Notes: generated by a model from the letters alone, not told the origin. A stretch of 64,000 nt of DNA from DASQBT01 sp049578545 (GCA_049578545.1 JBAUMF010000043.1:30949-94948); one strand, 5' to 3'. Positions 25,850 to 35,437 are shown, counted from the stretch's first letter. A program made the numbers and translations.

Positions 25850-26290
25850 ATGCAATTTGGATTCATCCTGATAGCAACTCTCGCGTTGAACAGCATGCCC
25901 ACTTTCGCTAAAGACGATCCGCTTTCGCAGCTGTTTGCCGCTCGTAGTCTGAAGTGCCATTTTGATCAGGGAAGCCGCACGATCTGGCCGGGCAGCAAAC
26001 CAAAGACTTCCACCGCACACTTTGGTCAGGACGTCCATTTCGACGCGATAGACATCAAGTATCAGTCCGCGCGTGTGATTGGAAACATTGGTGCCCGCGA
26101 TGTCAAAGTGCTGCCCGCCAGATTGGGTCTGTCCTTCATGGAATTAGCGCCGGCTGTCGTTGACCTCACGACGGTATTTCCCATCTATGGGAAGGGTCAC
26201 GACTTCATCGCTGTTGACACGCGACATGGGATGGTTTCCGGTGCGCCGATGGCTGAGCAATACTCCGGCTCGTGTCAAGTCCTGCAGTGA
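25850..26290 (+). CDS. Exported hypothetical protein
   Basis: 146 residues. The start at 25850 gives a good signal peptide (MQFGFILIATLALNSMPTFA), which decides against the upstream in-frame ATG at 25790. The mature protein (about 126 residues) is beta-rich with two cysteines, one near its start (SLKCHF) and one at the end (GSCQVLQ), that could form a disulfide. No family is recognised. It stands alone. Confidence 0.72.
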   Translation: MQFGFILIATLALNSMPTFAKDDPLSQLFAARSLKCHFDQGSRTIWPGSKPKTSTAHFGQDVHFDAIDIKYQSARVIGNIGARDVKVLPARLGLSFMELAPAVVDLTTVFPIYGKGHDFIAVDTRHGMVSGAPMAEQYSGSCQVLQ

Positions 26291-26745
26291 CGCTAACGGT
26301 TGTTTCCGCGGCACTGCTTCGCGACAACCGAACATTTGAAGTGCCAACACTGATGACTCGATTATCCGTTTTCGGATGGCTGAAAAGGCCGAGTGCGGCA
26401 CACTGAGCAGCTTTTTCGACGGTCTCCTGCAGAACCGGAAGTTGGTGGCAATTGGCTTTAGCATGGCCGTCGCACGCGGCCCGGTGGCCGCGCTGGCGAT
26501 GGTCAAGGATTGAGCGCACAGCGGTGGTGAATCCGCTTCGTTGCAAAACGCGAGCTGCCTCGATGCACCTCTTGCTTGTTTGCGTCAGGGCGCAACTCCG
26601 GCATCGTTTCTGTCGACAAGGAGTACTTGTTTGATTTCGGCAAATTGGCTGGCCGTTCAAAAAACATGGGTGCTATCGCACCCTGTACGACTGACCTGCG
26701 CTATTCAAATTACACTTCACTCCCGAATGCCTCTGGTTCAGATTT
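26291..26745. other. Intergenic region, nothing recognised
   Basis: 455 bases between two converging genes. Frames on both strands lack ribosome-binding sites and coding character. No repeat, RNA gene or strong terminator was seen. Confidence 0.4.
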
Positions 26746-27486
26746 CTAGGAGAAATATCGGAAGGTGCCGTAAAGCAAACCGGCGAATGCCGCCGAAGCA
26801 ACAGCAAGAATGACATAGGCGCCCTTTGTTAGATCACGCACTGTCTTCTTTATGGCGGCGCGATCGTTCAGGTTGGGAAATTCCGAGTCTGGCACCGGAA
26901 CACCCAGAAATTCGCATAGTGGCTTCCAGCCCTGGTCGGCCGAAAACACCAGCAACCGGTCTGCCGGAACGGTGGCCTTTACGTCCGCTATGTGCTGCTG
27001 ATAGTGCGCGATGGCCTTGTCACGATTATTCATGGTGCCCCTGTGCGAGCGCTGCCAGATTAGCTTGCGAGACATGTCGCCAAATTTGCGCCCGAACGGC
27101 GTGGTCAATTCCAGCACCTTGAACTGCCACAGTGTTTCGGTGAAATAGATACTGTCTATCGTGCTCTCATACCAGGCTTCGGCGCCACGCGGGTGCACGG
27201 TCAGTACCACCCTGGCGTCGGGATAGGCCGCAAACAGCTCGCGCCATACACAACATGCCGGGTTGTCCACGGTAGCGGTATAGTTTGAAAACACCTGTTC
27301 CCAGTCATGTTGCGCGCCCGGTTCCGAGTTGGCCACCTTGCGCCAAAAATCCAGGTGTGATTTGTTTTCCTTGTTCTCCAGCACTTCAAACATGTGATAA
27401 CAGGGAAAGCCCAACTGATTGAGCGCCGTATACGTTGACAACGTGCCTGTGCGGCCAAAGCCTGCGCCGATTACTTTAAGTGCCAT
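26746..27486 (-). CDS. Sulfotransferase-family protein with C-terminal membrane anchor
   Basis: 246 residues from ATG 27486 (aagg upstream). The N-terminus reads IGAGFGRTGTLSTYTALNQL, the 5'-phosphosulfate-binding loop of the Sulfotransfer_4-type proteins. A 3'-phosphate region is expected around VVLTVHPRG. A single hydrophobic helix at the extreme C-terminus (AYVILAVASAAFAGLLYG) probably anchors it to the inner membrane. The family transfers sulfate from PAPS or has lost activity in some members. Acceptor unknown. The in-frame ATG at 27543 is less likely because the loop should lie near the start. Confidence 0.82.
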   Translation of the reverse strand: MALKVIGAGFGRTGTLSTYTALNQLGFPCYHMFEVLENKENKSHLDFWRKVANSEPGAQHDWEQVFSNYTATVDNPACCVWRELFAAYPDARVVLTVHPRGAEAWYESTIDSIYFTETLWQFKVLELTTPFGRKFGDMSRKLIWQRSHRGTMNNRDKAIAHYQQHIADVKATVPADRLLVFSADQGWKPLCEFLGVPVPDSEFPNLNDRAAIKKTVRDLTKGAYVILAVASAAFAGLLYGTFRYFS

Positions 27487-27593
27487 ATGGATTCGCCTTG
27501 AATCAGTTAAGGTGGCCGAAGGTCGGATTCGTGCGGCAGCCAAGTGGTCCGAGCGAACGCGGTGAACGAACCCGCACGATCCTGAACAGGCCG

Positions 27594-27881
27594 TTATGGC
27601 TGCAGTTGATGGACGCTAAAGGCCGTCTCCTGTGGGGGCGTGGCAAACCCACCTTTGATCCCCTGTTGCATTCGGGGCATCAGGATGTCGTCGCGGAAGC
27701 GCTCCCAGCTCTCCTGGGAGTCGTGGATTGCAACAACCGTCCAGCCACCGGCCGACGGGCCAGCCGCGTGAAAGATCTGGCCCTTCGGCAGGGTGTCCCT
27801 GCTGGGATGCACCGCCGCGAGTGACGCCTCGTACTGCTCCCTGGTGCCGCCTGGAAAGAAATGCACGATTCCGTATTTCAA
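27594..27881 (-). CDS. Small ABM/ferredoxin-fold-like hypothetical protein
   Basis: 95 residues. The start is a TTG at 27881 with aggaga five bases upstream. The sequence (KYGIVHFFPGGTREQYEASL, WTVVAIHDSQESWERFRDD) has the length and beta-alpha-beta pattern of dimeric alpha/beta-barrel proteins, as in antibiotic-biosynthesis-monooxygenase-like or EthD-like families. No catalytic residue can be named. It is near, but about 100 bases away from, the sulfotransferase gene on the same strand. Confidence 0.68.
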   Translation of the reverse strand: MKYGIVHFFPGGTREQYEASLAAVHPSRDTLPKGQIFHAAGPSAGGWTVVAIHDSQESWERFRDDILMPRMQQGIKGGFATPPQETAFSVHQLQP

Positions 27882-28178
27882 ATTCGTCTCCTGTTAGCTC
27901 GTATGGATTCTGGTTGCCAGTTATTGCAACTCCGAAACTTGACTATAGGCGACAAGAATGCCCGGGCAAGGCCAGTCAGGGTAAGGCAATATCAACTCAA
28001 ACCAGCTGGTCGTTGGTTAACGCAGCCAAGGTAGCGAGACAATGCTATCCCGTCCAAGAATAGCATTCAGTCCTGCGGGATGGCCGAGCAACAGGCAACG
28101 GCGTTGATACAGCTGCTTGACATATATCAGGCTCTGTCACAGACGCGTCAATTTGGGCTTTCTTTGCTCAGAGCGTGC

Positions 28179-29429
28179 CTAGTTCTGCCAAACGGCCGAA
28201 AGGTAGCGTATGCGCGGACTGGCTGATGGATCGGCTCTATCCAGCCAGATCAGATGCAGGCGTCCGGCATCATCGAGGAGAATCATCGGGTCTGTCTGAA
28301 TTCCAGCGCCTGAGGCGCCAGGTACGTCGACGTTGTCCGAAAACCGCGTGCCGTTCCAGTTGGCCAACCAGATGTCCGAGTCGCCATCGCGGTCATCGTC
28401 CCAAACCGCCACAATCCTCCCCTGCTGATTCGCCCCCACTGCGGCATGCCACTGGGCAATGTTGTCGCCAAAACTGTCCTGGACCTTTAAATTGGGGCCG
28501 AAGGTCTGACCACCGTTGTGACTGATGGCAGCGTAGACGTCGTAGCCGGATAGAAAATCCCGCTTGTCCAGCCAGACCGCCACAACGCACGAGCCGGCGA
28601 GCCCGCTTTTGCTTTGCTCCGGTGCCGCATCAACCCCGCACCGGAAAATCGTGGGACGCATGGAGCCCATGCCTGCGCCCAGTCTTCCCCCGGGCCCCGC
28701 AATCCTGTTGCCACGGAAGTCAATCAGCCGGTAAGGCAGATCGAACCTTTCTCCATCCTTGCTGTAGGACACCAGCATCACGGTATGACCGAACCTGCGG
28801 TCTTCCCACACTACAGCAGCGCTTCCATCCGCATTGACGACCATGGCCGGATAGGTTTGATCTTGAATGGGAATGATTTTTTCCACTGTCTGTGATCGGG
28901 CGAGATGCAGGCCGTTGTGGTCGTATGCCAGCTTGCCGGCCCAGAGCTGAAGATGGCCGCTTGCTGACTGTTCAGCCCAGGCTGCCTGCAGTCCGCCTTT
29001 GCGATCAAACGCCAGCGTAACCTGGCTGCCTTCGTTCTGACTGAGTTTCAGCGGAGTAGCCTTCTTGCCCGGTTGCACCAGAGCAACCCAGACTGCACCA
29101 TTCTCTTCCCAGCCCGCGACAAACTGGCTGTCGCCAATTGCGACAACCACAGGTTCGACACAGTCCTTCGCCGACAACGTCAATTCCTTGCCGAATCCGT
29201 TCTCTGCGGCGGTGTTGAATCGGACATAACATTGGGACGTTCCGCTGCGATTGTCTTCCCAGGTTATCGCAATGCTCGCGCCTGAGACGGCCAGTCCCTG
29301 GCGATTGGAGGATTCCAGATGAGGAAAGACGCCTGGCTTTGCTTCCAGCACATCAACCGGGGATGAAAACTGCCAGTCTGCCTGAGCGAGTCCTACCCAC
29401 AGGCAGGCGGCAAGCGCTAGCGATCTCAT
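28179..29429 (-). CDS. Exported propeller-like (BNR/sialidase-fold) protein
   Basis: 416 residues. The signal peptide ends near residue 17 (GLAQA). Repeated segments such as SIAITWEDNRSGTSQCYVRF, SAAVVWEDRRFGHTVMLVSY, CVVAVWLDKRDFLSGYDVYA and RIVAVWDDDRDGDSDIWLAN show a roughly five- or six-bladed beta propeller with W-x-D-x-R repeats and an Asp-box-like SHNGGQTFG. The role could be carbohydrate or protein binding in the periplasm or outside. Its start overlaps the stop of the thioredoxin-like gene by 4 bases, so the two are co-translated. Confidence 0.82.
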   Translation of the reverse strand: MRSLALAACLWVGLAQADWQFSSPVDVLEAKPGVFPHLESSNRQGLAVSGASIAITWEDNRSGTSQCYVRFNTAAENGFGKELTLSAKDCVEPVVVAIGDSQFVAGWEENGAVWVALVQPGKKATPLKLSQNEGSQVTLAFDRKGGLQAAWAEQSASGHLQLWAGKLAYDHNGLHLARSQTVEKIIPIQDQTYPAMVVNADGSAAVVWEDRRFGHTVMLVSYSKDGERFDLPYRLIDFRGNRIAGPGGRLGAGMGSMRPTIFRCGVDAAPEQSKSGLAGSCVVAVWLDKRDFLSGYDVYAAISHNGGQTFGPNLKVQDSFGDNIAQWHAAVGANQQGRIVAVWDDDRDGDSDIWLANWNGTRFSDNVDVPGASGAGIQTDPMILLDDAGRLHLIWLDRADPSASPRIRYLSAVWQN

Positions 29430-29908
29430 GGCTTGTTGCCCAGAAATTCTATGAGTGTTTGGGTTTTGTAGTTGCCGCCGGTGACATAGCGGTCGAAATC
29501 CTTGAAATCCTGCACCGTCTTGAATCCGGGCGCCTTGAAGATTTCATGACCTTGAGGAGTGAGGTAGACAAATAAAGGGGTGGCAAAGGCGTTGAAGCGA
29601 GCACCCAGTTCCGCCTCGGTGATGCGCTCCCCGCTTGGCAGATTGAGGCGCTTGTAACCTTCCGCGTCCACATAAACCAGCACGTAATGGTCGATGTAAA
29701 GTTTCCTTAAGTCCGGATTGGAGAACGTTTCCTTGTTTGTGTGTGCGCACCAGGCACAACCGTAACGGCCAAAATACAGGAAGATTGGCCTGTTCTGGGC
29801 TTTTGCCGTCTTCAGTCCCTGGTCATACGTTACGAAAGGATAGCCTTGCGGCGGATCTGCAAGGGCTAGCAACGGGAGCAGAAGAAGCAGCACAAGAATA
29901 GGTTTCAT
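29426..29908 (-). CDS. Periplasmic thioredoxin-fold protein (CAWC)
   Basis: 160 residues. The signal peptide is Leu-rich (residues 1-17). The redox motif GCAWCAHTN lies near residue 51, in the class with TlpA/DUF255-like or SoxW-like thioredoxins, followed by the family's ATPLFVYLTPQG cis-Pro region. It probably reduces or isomerises disulfides in the periplasm. The coupled downstream gene encodes a propeller-like protein that may be its client, which is inference from overlap only. Confidence 0.85.
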   Translation of the reverse strand: MKPILVLLLLLPLLALADPPQGYPFVTYDQGLKTAKAQNRPIFLYFGRYGCAWCAHTNKETFSNPDLRKLYIDHYVLVYVDAEGYKRLNLPSGERITEAELGARFNAFATPLFVYLTPQGHEIFKAPGFKTVQDFKDFDRYVTGGNYKTQTLIEFLGNKP

Positions 29909-29958
29909 GCTTCTATTCTGATAAATTGCACAGCAAGTGCAACACGTATCTTTGTGCC

Positions 29959-30531
29959 ATGAACTACAAATTTGTACCTGTTCGGATCGGACTTGTTTCC
30001 ATTTCGGACCGGGCGTCGAGCGGAAAATATGAAGACAAGGGCCTTCCTGCGCTGCAGGAATGGCTGGACAGGGTGGTGGCCAACCCCACGGAGTACATTA
30101 CCCGGCTTATCCCGGATGAACAGCCTCTGATCGAGTCAACCTTGAAGCAACTGGCTGATGTTGAACGGTGCTGCCTGATCCTTACTACCGGCGGCACCGG
30201 TCCGGCGCCACGTGATGTCACACCCGAGGCGACCCTCGCAGTTGCCCACAAGGTCTTGCCGGGTTTTGGCGAGGCGATGCGTGCAGTGAGTGCCAGATAT
30301 GTGCCAACGGCCATTCTTTCCCGCCAAGTGGCGGTGGTGCATGGCAACAGCCTGATCATCAATTTGCCCGGCCAGCCCAAGGCCATTGGCGAAACCCTGG
30401 ATGGCATTTTCCCCGCAGTACCCTATTGCATCGACCTCATAGAAGGCCCTTATATTGAAACCAACCCCGGCCGGGTTGAAGCCTTCCGGCCAAAGTCCGC
30501 CATCCGGCATCGACCTCAAGAAATCTCTTAG
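29959..30531 (+). CDS. mog: Molybdopterin adenylyltransferase MogA
   Basis: About 190 residues from ATG 29959. The MoCF-binding signature is complete: LILTTGGTGPAPRDVTPEA, with the N-terminal IGLVSISDRASSGKYEDKG and C-terminal GNSLIINLPGQPKAIGE. MogA adenylates molybdopterin before molybdenum insertion. The start at 29959 fits the family; an ATG at 29926 would add 11 residues. No other cofactor-biosynthesis gene is next to it. It precedes the EI24-type membrane gene by 10 bases. Confidence 0.93.
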   Translation: MNYKFVPVRIGLVSISDRASSGKYEDKGLPALQEWLDRVVANPTEYITRLIPDEQPLIESTLKQLADVERCCLILTTGGTGPAPRDVTPEATLAVAHKVLPGFGEAMRAVSARYVPTAILSRQVAVVHGNSLIINLPGQPKAIGETLDGIFPAVPYCIDLIEGPYIETNPGRVEAFRPKSAIRHRPQEIS

Positions 30532-30541
30532 TGAATCCCCC

Positions 30542-31261
30542 ATGATCTCCATTCTTGATGCCTTGGCCCAGGCACTTAAAAGCCTGTTCAGCTTTCGCAT
30601 GATCTGGCTGATGGTCTGGCCGGTGCTGACATCACTGATCTTCTGGGGCGTGCTTGCGATTGTGTTTTGGACCCCGATCACGGATTTGTTCCTTCAACTG
30701 CTTTCCTACCTGCATCTGGAAACCTGGTTAACCGGAATCAAGCCCGCCTGGGTGGCAGCCGGAATTCATGCGCTGTTGGTACTTCTGGCATTTGTACCCT
30801 TGGTGATGTTCAGCGCACTGCTGCTCACCTCGATTTTTGCCGTGCCCGTGATGCTCAAACAGGTCAGCCAAAGCCATTACCCGGCACTGGAAAGACGTCA
30901 CGGCGGCAGCATCGTCGGTAGTCTGGCCAATGCGTTCATCGGCACCTTTGTTTATGTGGGACTTTGGATCGTGACCCTGCCAGCATGGTTGCTTGGCCCC
31001 ATTGCGGCAATCATTCCCTTTATCGCGGCCGGTTATTTGAACCAGCGCCTGTTCAGGTATGACGCGTTATCCGAGCATGCAGACAGCGCAGAACTCAAGA
31101 AAGTCATTGAAGACAACAAGGGGCAGCTGTGGGGATTGGGGATCTTGCTGGGTCTGGTGCAGTATGTGCCCATACTGAATTTCTTTGCGCCCGTGTTTAC
31201 CGGGCTGGCATTTGTTCACTTCTGCCTGGCAAAGCTCTGTCTGACGAGATACCCAGTCTGA
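30542..31261 (+). CDS. EI24-domain (CysZ-like) membrane protein
   Basis: 239 residues with about four to five hydrophobic helices, a tail near VPILNFFAPVFTGLAFVHFC, and the general EI24/CysZ pattern (conserved P-I-LNFFAP end). CysZ proteins pass sulfate into cells. Other EI24 members are of unknown role, and without a cysteine operon nearby sulfate transport is only a possibility. ATG 30542 is chosen because it directly follows the MogA stop; an earlier in-frame start would overlap mog. Confidence 0.8.
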   Translation: MISILDALAQALKSLFSFRMIWLMVWPVLTSLIFWGVLAIVFWTPITDLFLQLLSYLHLETWLTGIKPAWVAAGIHALLVLLAFVPLVMFSALLLTSIFAVPVMLKQVSQSHYPALERRHGGSIVGSLANAFIGTFVYVGLWIVTLPAWLLGPIAAIIPFIAAGYLNQRLFRYDALSEHADSAELKKVIEDNKGQLWGLGILLGLVQYVPILNFFAPVFTGLAFVHFCLAKLCLTRYPV

Positions 31262-31398
31262 TAGCCTGCGCCTAAGGAACTTCTGCCAAGGCGGTTATCT
31301 GCGAGCAGAGCCAAGCAATCCGCTTCAATATCAAATCAATCCATGGCTTGATCGCCACGTCGCGACGCACCTCGCGATCACAGTTCTTGCAGAAACCC

Positions 31399-32061
31399 CT
31401 AACTTTCCCTGGGTGGCGTCAGCCGCTGTTCGACAGCAAAAACAGCCGCCTCTACACGTGATGAGAGTTTCAGCTTGGCGAGAATGTTGCGAACATGGAG
31501 CTTAACGGTATCGTGGCTGATACCCAGGTCGCGCGCAATCGCTTTATTGCTCTCGCCTTTCGCCAGATAGGCCAGGATTTGCGTTTCCCTCTGGGTTAAC
31601 CTGTTCAGCAGCGAACTCTTGCTGCCGTGCTTCTTCGCATCCAGCAGATTGACCAGTTTGGCCGTCATCTGCGAAGCAACAACGGTTTCGCCTTCTGCGG
31701 CTCTGTGGATGGCGTCCACCACTTCGGCGGGTTCCATGCTCTTGAGCAGATAGCCCTGTGCCCCAGCGCGCAGGGCAGCGGCCATGTCCTCGTCGGATTC
31801 GCTTACCGTCAGGATCAATGTGGCGAAAAACAGGCCTTCTTCCCGCATCTTGTCCATCAAGGTGATGCCATCGTCGGGCCGCATGTTCAGGTCCAGCAGC
31901 ACGACATCGGGTTGATGCTTAATCAGCAACTGACGAGCTTCCACCTGGTCGCCGGTAAGGCCGACAACGGAAATGCTGCCTGACATTTCCAGAAGCTCGG
32001 CCAGTCCCTTGCGAAAAAGGGTGTGATCATCCACCAAGACGACGCTGGTTTTCTCAGTCAC
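31399..32061 (-). CDS. NarL/FixJ-family response regulator
   Basis: 220 residues. The receiver domain carries VLVDDHTLFRKG and the phosphoryl-acceptor Asp in VVLLDLNMRPDDG, then a conserved Thr and Lys. A LuxR-type helix-turn-helix occupies about 150-215 (TQRETQILAYLAKGESNKAI). Its start shares one base with the stop of the sensor kinase gene. The resemblance to NarL/NreC suggests control of respiratory genes, but targets are not visible. Confidence 0.93.
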   Translation of the reverse strand: MTEKTSVVLVDDHTLFRKGLAELLEMSGSISVVGLTGDQVEARQLLIKHQPDVVLLDLNMRPDDGITLMDKMREEGLFFATLILTVSESDEDMAAALRAGAQGYLLKSMEPAEVVDAIHRAAEGETVVASQMTAKLVNLLDAKKHGSKSSLLNRLTQRETQILAYLAKGESNKAIARDLGISHDTVKLHVRNILAKLKLSSRVEAAVFAVEQRLTPPRES

Positions 32062-33251
32062 TATTGTCCTTTGCGTTCGGACTGCTTGGGGAAATTCAAT
32101 ATTACGCGGGTACCACCACCCACCCGACTCTTGATCTCCACCTTGCCGCCAATCTTCGTCGCGCGCTCGTGCATGATGTTCATGCCAAAGTGCATGCCAG
32201 GTCCACGGTGACCCGCGGCATACAAGCCGATACCGTCATCACACACGCTTACGGTGTAATCCTGTTCGCTTTCCTCAAGTTTTATGAGCACGTTACGCGC
32301 ATAGGAATGTTTGCAAATATTGGCCAGCGCTTCCTGGGCAATACGATAAATTTGCGCTTCCTCATCCGGATTCAAATTCAGATCCCGCGTGTGATTGAGC
32401 AACTCGGTATGCGCTTCTATTTTCTTTTCAACGCCGCCAAGCAAGTCATGCAGAGCCGGGATCAGTCCACGCGAGTCCATACCCTGCCTGAACTGGGTAA
32501 TCAGTTCGCGCAGGCCTGAATACGCGGACTCCAGCGCCTCATCCACATCCACCAAAAATTTTTCCGTGAGTTTGGCATCGCCCTGGCTGACAGCCGACTC
32601 AAGCATCTTCAGGCGCATTTTCATGTACGCCAGGGTTTGAGCGAGCGAATCATGGATTTCATTCGCCAGCATCTGGCGTTCGCTCATCAGCGTAATGCGG
32701 ATATTTTCGCGGGTCAGACGGGCATTCTCGAGCGCCAGGCCAAGGTGCTCACTGATTGAGGAAAAAAGCAGCCTGACCTCCTCCGGGACTTCCGCATCCA
32801 GAGGCATGAACAAATTGTAGACGCCCAGCAGTTGCCCCTTATGGCGAAGCGGCACGGCAAACACGCTCAGGCTGCGCTCACCGAAAAAAGCCAGATTGGC
32901 GTTTTCCCTGCACTCGTGAAGGGTGGGACCACTGTGTACCATGCGGTCACTCATGGCCTGGCCACATGCGCCGCAACCAACGGGCACCACGGCCTCCCGG
33001 TCTACCACGTCCTGCGGCAGGCCGATCGACCCAATCAGCCGAAGCCCCTTGCCATCCGCAGTAATCACCCGAACCGCGCCCGCCTCCGCCCCGGCCAGAC
33101 GGATCATGGTGGAAAGAAAACGGTCGAGCAGCTGCTCGACATCCGCCTCTGTAGAGAGGGACGTTGCAATTTCCGACAAAACGTTCAGGGCAGGCAGTTT
33201 GAACAAGCCCTGATCCTTGGAAATCACATCGAACTTTACATCCTGGGACAT
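32061..33251 (-). CDS. Cytoplasmic GAF histidine kinase (NarX/NreB type)
   Basis: 396 residues with no membrane helix. A GAF domain spans about 20-180 with a cysteine-rich patch (VPVGCGACGQ, then HEC). A HisKA_3 dimerisation box follows with the phospho-His in LANEIHDSLAQTL, then an HATPase domain with DDGIGL and GMNIMHERA. The cysteines could hold a metal or FeS centre as in NreB, but the spacing is not the NreB one, so this is only a possibility. It pairs with the response regulator directly downstream. Confidence 0.9.
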   Translation of the reverse strand: MSQDVKFDVISKDQGLFKLPALNVLSEIATSLSTEADVEQLLDRFLSTMIRLAGAEAGAVRVITADGKGLRLIGSIGLPQDVVDREAVVPVGCGACGQAMSDRMVHSGPTLHECRENANLAFFGERSLSVFAVPLRHKGQLLGVYNLFMPLDAEVPEEVRLLFSSISEHLGLALENARLTRENIRITLMSERQMLANEIHDSLAQTLAYMKMRLKMLESAVSQGDAKLTEKFLVDVDEALESAYSGLRELITQFRQGMDSRGLIPALHDLLGGVEKKIEAHTELLNHTRDLNLNPDEEAQIYRIAQEALANICKHSYARNVLIKLEESEQDYTVSVCDDGIGLYAAGHRGPGMHFGMNIMHERATKIGGKVEIKSRVGGGTRVILNFPKQSERKGQ

Positions 33252-33376
33252 TGGATTCCTGCCACTTATCAGTCGATATCAATTTGACACCAGATTCACA
33301 TTCTAGGTTTTACTCCAGCCTGAGAAAAGCTTGCTGGCGCGTGCAGCACTTTTTTGTTAGTTTGATGTCATCTAAC

Positions 33377-33925
33377 ATGAGCAACGTGATGAAGTATTGC
33401 AGTCAATGTGGTGGGGCGGTCACCCAGCTAATTCCGTCCGGAGATAGCCTTCCTCGTCATGTTTGCACAGTCTGCGGAACAATTCATTACCAGAATCCCA
33501 AGATGGTAGTGGGCTGCATACCGGAATGGGAAAGCAAGATCCTGCTTTGCCGCCGGGCAATCGAGCCACGTTACGGTCTGTGGACATTGCCCGCCGGGTT
33601 CATGGAAAACGGTGAAACGACGGCAGAAGGAGCTGCACGGGAGACCCTGGAGGAGGCAGGGGCACACATTGAAATGGGACCGCTGTACACACTGTTCAAC
33701 CTCCCACACATCAATCAGGTGTATTTGATGTTCCGCGCCCAGCTGCTGGATCTTGATTTCAAACCGGGCAGCGAGACTCTGGAAACCCGATTATTTGCCG
33801 AGCATGAAATCCCCTGGGATCAACTTGCCTTTCGCACCATCAAGGCCACGCTTGAATTGTATTTTCGCGACCGGGCCAATGGAGGCTTTAACTTCCATTT
33901 TGGCGATATGCGGCCGCAACAATAA
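33377..33925 (+). CDS. NUDIX hydrolase with N-terminal zinc ribbon
   Basis: About 182 residues. Two CxxC pairs (YCSQCGG and CTVCGT) at the N-terminus form a zinc ribbon. The NUDIX box is complete: G-x5-E-x7-RE-x2-EE-x-G in GFMENGETTAEGAARETLEE. Family members hydrolyse ADP-ribose, NADH or similar diphosphates. ATG 33377 is favoured; 33365 and 33389 are also possible and none has a strong ribosome-binding site. The gene is divergent from the sensor kinase. Confidence 0.88.
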   Translation: MSNVMKYCSQCGGAVTQLIPSGDSLPRHVCTVCGTIHYQNPKMVVGCIPEWESKILLCRRAIEPRYGLWTLPAGFMENGETTAEGAARETLEEAGAHIEMGPLYTLFNLPHINQVYLMFRAQLLDLDFKPGSETLETRLFAEHEIPWDQLAFRTIKATLELYFRDRANGGFNFHFGDMRPQQ

Positions 33926-35437
33926 TCAGGCAACTTTCTCAAGGGACTCCCGGGCCAGAACCTCGAAGCCAGAACGCATCCAGGCCCCATGTTCTTCCAC
34001 GACCCCGGCAAGTCTGAGCTGGTAGCTCGACTCACCATCATGCAGTTTGAGCTCCGTTCCACTTTTGAAGACCGATTTGGGCAGCATCACATTGCTCACG
34101 CCCGTTGCCGCATCCAGCATGGGCAGAAAAAGCATGAATCCGAATTGGGGCTTTGACTGTTCGTTCAGTTCATACGTCACCCCCTTGGGATGTCGGCTCA
34201 GGCATTGAGCTCCTACAAGTTGCTTGCCATTTTCCATGTCGTGCCAGCGCACCACCATGAGTTGCCAGTTGTGTTCTTCCGGCTCGGTGCTGGCTAGCAG
34301 CAGCTGGCCTGCCGACACGGGCTCGCCATCTGCAACAACAAACCCGACCCCGTCCTGGCTTTGGTCCCGGGTTAGCCAGGGCTCAAGCAGCGGCTTGGGC
34401 CCGCCGCCCTTCTGAGGATCAAGAATCTTCTCGATGGCATCCATTCCAATCGCAACCCAATAACAACCCTTGGCTTCCGCTCTTGGGCCGCGACGGCGCA
34501 CGCCACCACGTTCGATAATGCTCGCAAGTTGGCGGCAGAAGAAGCGCTCTTCGTTGGTCGGCAGGGTTAATACCGCCTGTTCAATCTGATTATGAATCTG
34601 ACTGAAATCCAGGTAGCGCAAACGTTTGCCGGGGACCCAGCCCTGATCCAAATTGAATGCCCCGTGTCCGGAGGACAAGTCCACGCCATGGGTATGTTGT
34701 TGCTTCAGCAATCGCTGAGACGGGGCAGGCGCGTAAGGAAGACTTTCCAGGATGTTCGCAGCCAGTTCAATTTCTCTGGGCTTGAACCCTATCGGATGAG
34801 CCAGATCAAGCAGCAAGGCCAATGAATATTCACGGGCAGCGGTTGTCTTGATGCCGAATTCTTCTATTTCCATAGCTGCCACATGGGCCCGCTCGGCCAC
34901 GCGATAAAGCTTGTTCATGCGACGCCAACTGAACAGTGTTGGTATTTGCCCCTGGTGGTAACCCCAACGAAAACTCAAGGCGGTATAGCGAATGCTTTTC
35001 AAGGCCAGAATCGGCATCCAGGATTTAAATGGCCCCTCTGCAGGCTCTTTGACTACCTGCTTCAGCAAATTCACATAGGCCATGGCCATTTGGGTCCAGA
35101 ACATATGGCACTCGCGCCATAGCGCCTGCTTGGCCAACTTCAGGGTGTCCTGGTTGCGCAAGTACTGGTCGATGACTTTGCTCTGCAGAGGCAAACCTTC
35201 CTGTTCCAGCATCCTCAGCGCCTTCAAGCGGGCCAACGATGCGGGCTCGATTGCACCATTAAACCGCTCCAGACCTTCCACCAGGGCATGATGGGCCTCG
35301 TAGTCGGACGGTTTGGGTGGTTGAATCGGCTGAACCCGGGCAACCGTTTTACCTGAATATGAATAGGACTGTCCTCTCCTGCCCGACTCGGAACGCCGGC
35401 GGGAAATAAATTTGAGCATTTCAAAAAGTTCGGGCAT
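33926..35437 (-). CDS. Large conserved hypothetical protein
   Basis: 503 residues, cytoplasmic, with no family I can name with confidence. Residues 40-240 are helical with many Trp and Met. The C-terminal 190 residues look beta-rich (GVGFVVADGEPVSAGQLLLA, QLMVVRWHDMENGKQL) and somewhat like PilZ-type barrels, but a clear RxxxR...DxSxxG motif is absent. It ends at base 33926, directly after the NUDIX stop, and is transcribed toward it. The start is uncertain (35437 or 35419). Confidence 0.75.
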   Translation of the reverse strand: MPELFEMLKFISRRRSESGRRGQSYSYSGKTVARVQPIQPPKPSDYEAHHALVEGLERFNGAIEPASLARLKALRMLEQEGLPLQSKVIDQYLRNQDTLKLAKQALWRECHMFWTQMAMAYVNLLKQVVKEPAEGPFKSWMPILALKSIRYTALSFRWGYHQGQIPTLFSWRRMNKLYRVAERAHVAAMEIEEFGIKTTAAREYSLALLLDLAHPIGFKPREIELAANILESLPYAPAPSQRLLKQQHTHGVDLSSGHGAFNLDQGWVPGKRLRYLDFSQIHNQIEQAVLTLPTNEERFFCRQLASIIERGGVRRRGPRAEAKGCYWVAIGMDAIEKILDPQKGGGPKPLLEPWLTRDQSQDGVGFVVADGEPVSAGQLLLASTEPEEHNWQLMVVRWHDMENGKQLVGAQCLSRHPKGVTYELNEQSKPQFGFMLFLPMLDAATGVSNVMLPKSVFKSGTELKLHDGESSYQLRLAGVVEEHGAWMRSGFEVLARESLEKVA

